DNA of 64,000 nt from Lautropia sp. (GTDB lineage: Bacteria; Pseudomonadota; Gammaproteobacteria; Burkholderiales; Burkholderiaceae_E), in NCBI GenBank assembly GCA_030528325.1, contig JAUMZD010000010.1:23705-87704 (forward strand), read 5' to 3'. A model generated the notes under the pieces. The model did no database searches. It saw only the letters and a list, made by a program, of their open reading frames with translations, and was not told the DNA's origin. Shown here piece after piece: positions 58,725 to 64,000 of this stretch. A program made the position numbers and the translations under genes. Numbering within the stretch: the first letter of the stretch is position 1; every line of letters starts with the position of its first letter.

Positions 58725-60221
58725 ATGAACGAGCACATTCTTTCTTTCCCGGGCCGCCGCGGCCTCTTCTGCGCTGTCCTGCTGCTGGCTGCCTGTGGGC
58801 AGGCGAGCGGGCCGGACGGCATCAAGGGCGCGGCGCTGGGCAGCGAGCCGCAGCAGCTCCGGTTTGCACCGGCCCCTGCCCTGTCACTGAACCAGCAGAC
58901 GACCGTCTCGGCCAGCGCCAGCTCGGGGCTGGCAGTGCGCTACAGCAGCCAGACGCCGGGCATCTGCACCGTGGACGGCAGCAGCGGTCAGGTTCGGGCC
59001 CTGACCCCCGGTGCCTGCGTGATCAGCGCACAGCAATCGGGCGACACCCGATGGGCCGCAGCCAACGCCGAACTGACCTTGCCGGTGCAGTTCGAGCAGA
59101 CCCAGACAATCACCTTCGGTGACGCCCCTGCACTTCGGGTCGGCAGCATCGGCACCGTGCTGGCAACCGCCTCCTCTGGCCTGCCCGTCCGCTACAGCAG
59201 CCTGAGTTCAGACACCTGCCGTGTGGCAGAGACGACGGGGCGCGTGACGGCACTGGAGGCCGGCGCCTGCCAGATCGCTGCCGACCAGCCCGGCAATGCG
59301 CATTATCCGGCCGCCGCGCGGGTGACACTGACACTGACGGTCGAGGCGGCCGGCCCCCTGACCACCCCCGGCACACCCGGCATGGTGACAGCCACCGCTG
59401 GCCGCGAAGCCAACACGGTCGAGATCGACATCGGTAAGCTCGACAGCGGCGGCGTTGCCCTGAGCGGTTTCCAGATCCGCTCCGAGCCGTCGGGCGTCGA
59501 TCAGACCGTGGCACAGCTACCCGCGACCATCCGCTGTCCGGCCACCGGCTGCGCCGGGCTGGCCTGGGCGGTTTCGGCCACTTCGTCGGGCGGCAGGGGC
59601 CCGTTCGCCGCCCCTGTGGATACCATCACCCCCTATCAGGTGGTCGTGAAATTCAGGGAACCCGATTACGCCCACGACATGACGGAGTTTCACGGCAGCT
59701 TCCTCTACAACGCCACCCGCCGTCAGGTCTCGGCCCTGCACGGCGAGCTGAGCGAGGTCATGGCCGGCAACAACCTGCCGAACCAGCCGTTCCCGGACGG
59801 CATGCCGCTGCTGTCGCTGCAACACCAGCTCTCCAGCATCCCGGCCCCGGCATCGGCGGGCAACGGCCTGCTCGTCACCACCTTCCTGCTCGATCACACC
59901 AACACCTTGTCGAACGACCCCCGGGACGGCGGCCGCGACGGCTGGACACCCGGCACCGGCGGCTGGAAGCACTGGGGCTACAACCACGGCACACGCAGCT
60001 CGCCCAATCCGGGCAATGCCTATGTCCGGATCTTCGTGAACACCGATGATCCGGCCCAGCCGCTGACACAGGCCCAGCTCGACACGCTGGCCTATGCCGA
60101 CTGCGCCCCCGAGGGCATGATGGGTGATGACTGCATGACGGGCACCACGGCCGCCGGCTACGGCACGAGCGGCTCGATGCGCGGCTATCCACTCTCGCAG
60201 ACGGTGACACGGAAACCCTGA
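58725..60221 (+). CDS. Lipoprotein with two Ig-like repeats
   Basis: I do not recognise the C-terminal part. The 498-residue product is a lipoprotein (LLLAAC lipobox) with two homologous Ig-like repeats at about residues 35-118 and 120-207, each with a Gln-rich start, a VRYSS segment and a Cys pair (GICTVD/GACVIS and DTCRVA/GACQIA). A fibronectin-like region follows at about 210-305, then about 190 residues with DGGRDGWTPGTGGWKHWGYNH. An ATG at 58725 is preferred over the GTG 9 bases upstream. It closes the copper block and may be surface-exposed. Confidence 0.75.
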   Translation: MNEHILSFPGRRGLFCAVLLLAACGQASGPDGIKGAALGSEPQQLRFAPAPALSLNQQTTVSASASSGLAVRYSSQTPGICTVDGSSGQVRALTPGACVISAQQSGDTRWAAANAELTLPVQFEQTQTITFGDAPALRVGSIGTVLATASSGLPVRYSSLSSDTCRVAETTGRVTALEAGACQIAADQPGNAHYPAAARVTLTLTVEAAGPLTTPGTPGMVTATAGREANTVEIDIGKLDSGGVALSGFQIRSEPSGVDQTVAQLPATIRCPATGCAGLAWAVSATSSGGRGPFAAPVDTITPYQVVVKFREPDYAHDMTEFHGSFLYNATRRQVSALHGELSEVMAGNNLPNQPFPDGMPLLSLQHQLSSIPAPASAGNGLLVTTFLLDHTNTLSNDPRDGGRDGWTPGTGGWKHWGYNHGTRSSPNPGNAYVRIFVNTDDPAQPLTQAQLDTLAYADCAPEGMMGDDCMTGTTAAGYGTSGSMRGYPLSQTVTRKP

Positions 60222-60238
60222 CGGAAATCCCCAGTCCC

Positions 60239-60757
60239 TCAGCCAAAACGCTGCCAGAGAGCAGCGCCCCAAACCCCGATCAGCAGCAGCGTGGCCAGCA
60301 GCACGGCCGCGCTGCCCATGTCCTTGGCCTTGCCCGACAGCTCATGCCAATCGGTGCCGATCCGGTCGACGGCCGATTCAACCGCCGTGTTCAACAGCTC
60401 GACGATCATCAGCAGGATGGGCGTGCCGGCCAGCAGCGCCACTTCAGTCCAGGTTTCCCCCAGCCAGAAGGCCAACGGCACCAGCACGATCGCAAGCAGC
60501 ACCTCCTGCCGGAAGGCCGGTTCATGCCAGCCCGCGCACAAGCCCTTGATGGAATACCCGGTGGCATACCAGAGGCGGGTCAGGCCACGGCGCGATTTCT
60601 GCTGATTCACCAAGGCGGAAGGCTCTTTCGGGAAAGCAATCCCCCCGTCAATCGAGCCTGCCCTGTCGCACGGGTCTCCGGTTCCGACCGGCATGGCCGC
60701 AGGCGCTGGCCCGGGTGCCGGGCCAGCGTGGTCACCGGACTCAGGTGAATGTGTCAT
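60239..60757 (-). CDS. dgkA: Diacylglycerol kinase DgkA
   Basis: DgkA phosphorylates diacylglycerol to phosphatidic acid in the inner membrane, recycling lipid by-products of envelope modification. The C-terminal 120 residues hold three membrane segments with the family motifs (REVLLAIVLVPLAFWL region, ELLNTAVESAVDRIG with the catalytic Glu, and AKDMGSAAVLLA). At 172 residues it is about 50 longer than usual through a Pro/Ala/Gly-rich N-terminus. It converges on the Ig-lipoprotein gene with only 17 bases between, and lies next to the phosphoethanolamine transferase gene. Confidence 0.93.
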   Translation of the reverse strand: MTHSPESGDHAGPAPGPAPAAMPVGTGDPCDRAGSIDGGIAFPKEPSALVNQQKSRRGLTRLWYATGYSIKGLCAGWHEPAFRQEVLLAIVLVPLAFWLGETWTEVALLAGTPILLMIVELLNTAVESAVDRIGTDWHELSGKAKDMGSAAVLLATLLLIGVWGAALWQRFG

Positions 60758-60795
60758 GCTCTGCTCTCGAAACGCTCATCCATCAGGCCAGCCTG

Positions 60796-60846
60796 GAGCG
60801 TGTCATGAACAGGGTCGCCCGCGGGCCCTGTTCATGACACGCTCTA
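60796..60846. repeat. Palindromic element downstream of eptA
   Basis: A perfect 19-bp inverted repeat (GAGCGTGTCATGAACAGGG with its complement) flanks an 11-base centre. It ends in TA at 60845-60846 and supplies the TAG stop codon of the eptA-like gene. Its end sequence is shared with the element at 63339-63402. It could also work as a terminator stem. Confidence 0.8.
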
Positions 60847-62547
60847 TGGGGAAGCCTGCACGGCAGGTGCACAGTTGGCAAACAGATCCAGTTCCCTGTC
60901 GTATACCGAGGTCTGAACCTGCAACAACCCCAGCACCGAGGCAAACAGGTTGTCATGATCGGTATAGGCAGCAGCCCTCTCCCGGACACAGGAGAGATCC
61001 AGCCCCCGACTCGATGCGAAAGACGGGGAGAACCACATCACCATCGGGATCGAGGTCTGCTCCTTCGGCGCAATGGCATAGGGAATACCGTGGAGATACA
61101 GCCCCTTTTCTCCCAGTGACTCGCCGTGATCCGACGCATAAATCATCGCCGTTTCATAATCCGTCATGTTGCTGAGGATGTCGATGGTTCGCGACAACAG
61201 ATGGTCGGTGTACAACAGCGCATTATCGTACGCATTGACGATTTCCTCCCGGCTGCATTTGCCAAGATCCGATTGATCACAGGTGGGCGTGAACCGTCTC
61301 ATCGTCTCGGGATACCGGTCATGATAACTCGGCCCATGATTGCCCAGCTGGTGCAGCACGATGACGCGGTCACCCGGCACGGCCCGAACCTCCGCCTCCA
61401 GGTTCTGAAGCAGGATTTCATCATAACAACGTCCGTCGCGACACCATCGAGGGTCATCCGCACTGTCGAGCCGCTGTGTCGGCAGCCCCTCGCAGACACC
61501 CTTGCAACCCGTCTGGTTATCGCGCCACAGCGAACTGATGCCAGCCTGGGCCAGCACATGCAACAAGGCAGTGTGCTCGCGAATCTTCCGTTCGTCGTAG
61601 CCCTCACGACGGCCAAAGGGCGAGAACATGCAGGGCAGCGACACTTCCGTATTCGTGCCACACGAATGCATGTCGGGGAAGTTGATGATGTCCTGGCGTG
61701 CCGCCAGGCCCGGCGTCGTCTGACGCTCGTAACCATTCAGCCCCCAGTTCTGCGCACGGGCGGCCTCGCCCGCCACGATGACCAGCAGACGGGGTTTGCT
61801 ACCCGCCGGCCGTTCTGCAAGCCGGGCATCCGTCCCCACCAGGATTCGCGCCTGCGCTTTCGTTGACTGCTCGGCCCAGGCAATCCGGGACAGCCCCACC
61901 AGATAATTGCCCGGGGTGGCAAGGTAGCGCAATTCCTTGTGATTTCGCATCAGCGCCGACAACTCCTGAAACGACAGAAGAACGCCCCCCACCCCCAGCA
62001 CGAGGGAAAACAGCAGAAAGCCACCGCGGCACAGCAGACCTTTGCCCAGAGTCCGTTGCTTCAGGCGAACCCGCCATACCAGTAGCATCGGCAGCACAGC
62101 GAACAGGAGCAGCGGCATGATCAGCGCTGGCGTGATCAGCTCTGCCGATTCCTTCGGCTCCGTCGTCAGCACGCTCCGGATGATGCTGGTGTCCAGATAG
62201 ACATGGAAGCGCGTCATGTAATCGGCCGCCAGCGCGCTGACGATCAACAGCACCATGATCAGCAGCTTCGCATTCCATCGCCAGACGATGAGCCCCATCA
62301 ACAGGCAGTGCGCCCCCAGAAGTGCCATCAATAATGAAGCGCCTGTTTTCCAGGGCTGTGCCTGATCAACCAGCGCGCTTTGCCAGAACAGCGTGTTGCT
62401 GAAAAGTGCGAAGAACAGACTGACCAGAAATATCAGCAACTCCGTGCTGATGAGCGGACGCCAGCGCAGCAGGCGTGTTTTCTTTTCCCCTGCCTCATCC
62501 GGCATGAACCGATGAGCACCCGATGAAGAGCGAACACTTACTTTCAT
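60844..62547 (-). CDS. eptA: EptA/MCR-type phosphoethanolamine transferase
   Basis: This enzyme adds phosphoethanolamine from phosphatidylethanolamine to lipid A phosphate, releasing diacylglycerol and lowering the negative surface charge. The 567-residue product has five N-terminal membrane segments and a periplasmic alkaline-phosphatase-fold domain. The zinc and catalytic residues are present: Glu261 (GEAARA), the nucleophile Thr300 in SCGTNT with the nearby disulfide Cys296-Cys306, HGPSYHDRYP, and the SDHGESLGEKGLYLHG motif. The E261-T300 spacing equals that of MCR-1. The ATG overlaps the pap2 stop by 4 bases, so they are co-translated. The TAG stop lies in the adjacent palindromic repeat. 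Confidence 0.92.
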   Translation of the reverse strand: MKVSVRSSSGAHRFMPDEAGEKKTRLLRWRPLISTELLIFLVSLFFALFSNTLFWQSALVDQAQPWKTGASLLMALLGAHCLLMGLIVWRWNAKLLIMVLLIVSALAADYMTRFHVYLDTSIIRSVLTTEPKESAELITPALIMPLLLFAVLPMLLVWRVRLKQRTLGKGLLCRGGFLLFSLVLGVGGVLLSFQELSALMRNHKELRYLATPGNYLVGLSRIAWAEQSTKAQARILVGTDARLAERPAGSKPRLLVIVAGEAARAQNWGLNGYERQTTPGLAARQDIINFPDMHSCGTNTEVSLPCMFSPFGRREGYDERKIREHTALLHVLAQAGISSLWRDNQTGCKGVCEGLPTQRLDSADDPRWCRDGRCYDEILLQNLEAEVRAVPGDRVIVLHQLGNHGPSYHDRYPETMRRFTPTCDQSDLGKCSREEIVNAYDNALLYTDHLLSRTIDILSNMTDYETAMIYASDHGESLGEKGLYLHGIPYAIAPKEQTSIPMVMWFSPSFASSRGLDLSCVRERAAAYTDHDNLFASVLGLLQVQTSVYDRELDLFANCAPAVQASP

Positions 62548-63290
62548 GCCAGCACACCATCCTGAACTGGGTGCGGCACTCCGGCCTTTTTCCTCATCAA
62601 CACGTAGAGCCCGAGTGAGACCAGCCAGCAGATCACCAGCGACCAGAGATCGTGGGAGAGAAAATGGGCACCTCGAAGCTGCTGTGTGAAGCCGAACACC
62701 AGACCGGCCAGCAGGCCGATGGACAAGCCGATCCAGTGCCAGCCCTTCTCCCGCATCCGGGCCACGAAATAGAGGCAGACCCAGGCATAACCGGCGCTGG
62801 CATGGCCAGCAGGAAAACAGGCGGCACGCGGCATACCGGCCGGGCGGGACTCGAAGAGACCGACGAGCGGCAGACTGCCGCCATAGCGGGTCAGATGCCA
62901 GGGACAGTCCATCTGGCTTGTGGCTTTCAGCAGGGAAACGAGAGAGGTGCTGAGAACCCCCGCCAGCACCAGATACAGCAAAGGCCATCGCCATTGGGCC
63001 GTGTGTGTCTGGTGCGCTGGCCGACACCAGCACCAGATGCACGCCACCAGCGTGGCAACACAAAGCAGCACACTCAACAGCCGGCCTCCCCGATGCAGCA
63101 CCGTGCTGGTCAGCCACGCGTCCCGCCACTGCCACTGCTGTCCCTGCCAGGCATAAAGCTGATCAGCCAGCCACTGATCCATGCCCTGAACCATCAGCAG
63201 GTTGGAGAGCAGCAAGGCCAGGGAAACAGGCATCACCAGATGGAAAGCCAGAAATTCCCTGCCAGGGTTTTTTGATACCGGGGAAGACAC
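62544..63290 (-). CDS. PAP2-family lipid phosphatase
   Basis: This 248-residue membrane protein of the PAP2 family has about six membrane segments. Motif 2 reads PAGHAS (instead of PSGH) and motif 3 is RGAHFLSHD with the conserved Arg, His and Asp. Motif 1 is weak (KATSQMDCPW). It may act on lipid A phosphate, undecaprenyl diphosphate or phosphatidic acid. It starts with GTG and overlaps the eptA start by 4 bases. A PAP2 gene also accompanies mcr-1 in its mobile cassette, with the opposite order. Confidence 0.85.
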   Translation of the reverse strand: MSSPVSKNPGREFLAFHLVMPVSLALLLSNLLMVQGMDQWLADQLYAWQGQQWQWRDAWLTSTVLHRGGRLLSVLLCVATLVACIWCWCRPAHQTHTAQWRWPLLYLVLAGVLSTSLVSLLKATSQMDCPWHLTRYGGSLPLVGLFESRPAGMPRAACFPAGHASAGYAWVCLYFVARMREKGWHWIGLSIGLLAGLVFGFTQQLRGAHFLSHDLWSLVICWLVSLGLYVLMRKKAGVPHPVQDGVLA

Positions 63291-63338
63291 GAAAGGAACC
63301 GAACGAACGAGAAAGCCCTGTCATGATCATTTTCGTCC

Positions 63339-63402
63339 TAGAGCGTGTTACGCACGCCCAGAGGGGCTTTCGCGGGAACGAACAAGTGCATAACACGCTC
63401 TA
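63339..63402. repeat. Palindromic element upstream of the PAP2 gene
   Basis: A perfect 12-bp inverted repeat (TAGAGCGTGTTA / TAACACGCTCTA) is 64 bases long overall and flanked by TA on both sides in a way that fits a TA target duplication. Its ends match the element at 60796-60846. It lies 48 bases before the PAP2 start, so it probably contains or overlaps the promoter of the pap2-eptA pair. Confidence 0.8.
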
Positions 63403-63694
63403 AATCAATCACGACCTGTGAAAATCGATTCTAGCGAGCACGCCGTGAACGGCTCCTTAACGGGCCATACATTATCCGGTTAGCAGTGTCATATGCCCCT
63501 TGGGATACAGGCAAACCGATCGATCCAGGAAAAACCGATCAATATTTTCAGCTCCATCGGCTCGCAGCTTATGCTCCACGCTTCCTCCCCACACTTGGTC
63601 GCCCTCATGCAGTTGCGCTTCGCTTCATTCGCTGTGATCAACTTATGGGAGGACTTTCACCTCCAGGAGTGCGCCCATGCTGGGCGCACCACAA
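63403..63694. other. Non-coding stretch with small hairpins
   Basis: I see no gene. Two hairpins stand out near its right end: GGAGG-N7-CCTCC (63648-63664) and TGCGCCCA-N3-TGGGCGCA (63670-63688). The stretch might be part of a decayed mobile element or a structured RNA. Confidence 0.45.
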
Positions 63695-63731
63695 AAGGGC
63701 CTGCTGACCGTTATCGGTACAGCAGGCCCTT
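63695..63731 (-). terminator. Intrinsic terminator after rpsJ
   Basis: On the minus strand AAGGGCCTGCTG pairs with CAGCAGGCCCTT (12 bp, 13-base loop) and is followed by TTTT within a short T-rich tract. It lies 69 bases downstream of the rpsJ stop and isolates rpsJ from the rest of the former S10 operon. Confidence 0.85.
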
Positions 63732-63800
63732 CTGTCATGAGACGCTGATGAACCCTGGATCCTTCCGGCAGGAAGGGCCATGATCATCCGGCGCCGGTAC

Positions 63801-64000
63801 TTACTGCAGCTTGATCTCTACATCCACACCGGCAGGCAAATCAAGCTTCATCAACGCATCGACCGTCTTGTCGGTCGGGTCGACGATATCCATCAGACGC
63901 AGGTGGGTACGAATCTCCAGCTGGTCACGGGAAGTCTTGTTTACGTGCGGTGAACGCAGCACGTCAAAACGCTCGATGCGAGTCGGCAGGGGCACAGGGC
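63801..64000 (-). CDS. rpsJ: 30S ribosomal protein S10 (5' end outside the window)
   Basis: The frame reads [19 protein letters not shown] and then on to [36 protein letters not shown] at the C-terminus, collinear with the second half of S10. The 5' part lies beyond position 64000. S10 is a 30S head protein and also acts in transcription antitermination (NusE). It is normally the first gene of the S10 operon, directly followed by rplC. Here it is followed by a terminator, and rplC lies about 15 kb away. Confidence 0.95.
   Translation of the reverse strand, partial: PVPLPTRIERFDVLRSPHVNKTSRDQLEIRTHLRLMDIVDPTDKTVDALMKLDLPAGVDVEIKLQ

Noticed and set aside
61765..61770. A damaged active site in the EptA-like protein, because GEA replaces GET
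   Set aside because: The nucleophile Thr of this family is in the CGTxT motif, which is intact (Thr300). The Glu of the first motif is also kept.
48859..63800. A prophage or integrative element as the cause of the operon split
   Set aside because: No integrase, phage, conjugation or tRNA gene, and no clear attachment repeats were found at the borders.

Overview
The window looks like chromosomal DNA of a high-GC betaproteobacterium, most likely order Burkholderiales. The evidence is the order mrcA / pilMNOPQ-aroK-aroB, cyaY / lptM-lysA, infA lying between secY and rpmJ, and protein sequences typical of that group. A Lautropia-like genus would fit, but the sequence alone does not prove it. No tRNA, rRNA, CRISPR array, prophage or intact transposase gene was seen.

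Layout. 1-599 holds nothing recognisable. 0.6-13.8 kb is a metabolic stretch: metE and metR diverge around a MetR-type operator, then a lipoprotein, a PLP-dependent sulfur enzyme, and a run of minus-strand genes (a YjgN/M48-like fusion, a class II aldolase-like protein, hslR, apt, an amidase-signature protein, an AAA-type ATPase). Three of these (M48 part, aldolase-like, amidase-like) lack residues essential for catalysis in their families. 13.9-23.8 kb is the shikimate/type IV pilus block (aroB, aroK, pilQPONM) divergent from PBP1A. 23.9-34 kb carries cyaY, lptM, lysA, a DUF2946 / TonB receptor / PepSY metal-uptake set, cytochrome c4, engB and hemB.

34.1-48.9 kb is the ribosomal supercluster, all on the minus strand: alpha operon (rplQ, rpoA, rpsD, rpsK, rpsM, rpmJ), infA, spc operon (secY to rplN) and S10 operon (rpsQ to rplC). 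A terminator and promoter sit between rpsQ and rplN. The first gene of the S10 operon, rpsJ, is not next to rplC. Its 3' part appears at the right end of the window (63801-64000) with its own terminator, so about 15 kb of other genes lie between rpsJ and rplC. rplC has acquired, or always had, a strong promoter of its own.

The intervening 15 kb (48.9-63.8 kb) contains a sucrose module (amylosucrase plus LamB/ScrY-type porin), a copper module (His-rich DUF2946 protein, MbnP, MbnH, an OprC-like TonB receptor with a CxxxM/HxM copper site, an Ig-like lipoprotein), and an envelope-lipid module (dgkA, an EptA/MCR-type phosphoethanolamine transferase, a PAP2 phosphatase). The last pair is bracketed by two palindromic elements with common ends. 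A second dispersed repeat family, whose complete copy is a 169-base near-palindrome between mbnP and mbnH, has single-arm copies at four other loci. Several of these contribute to coding sequence.
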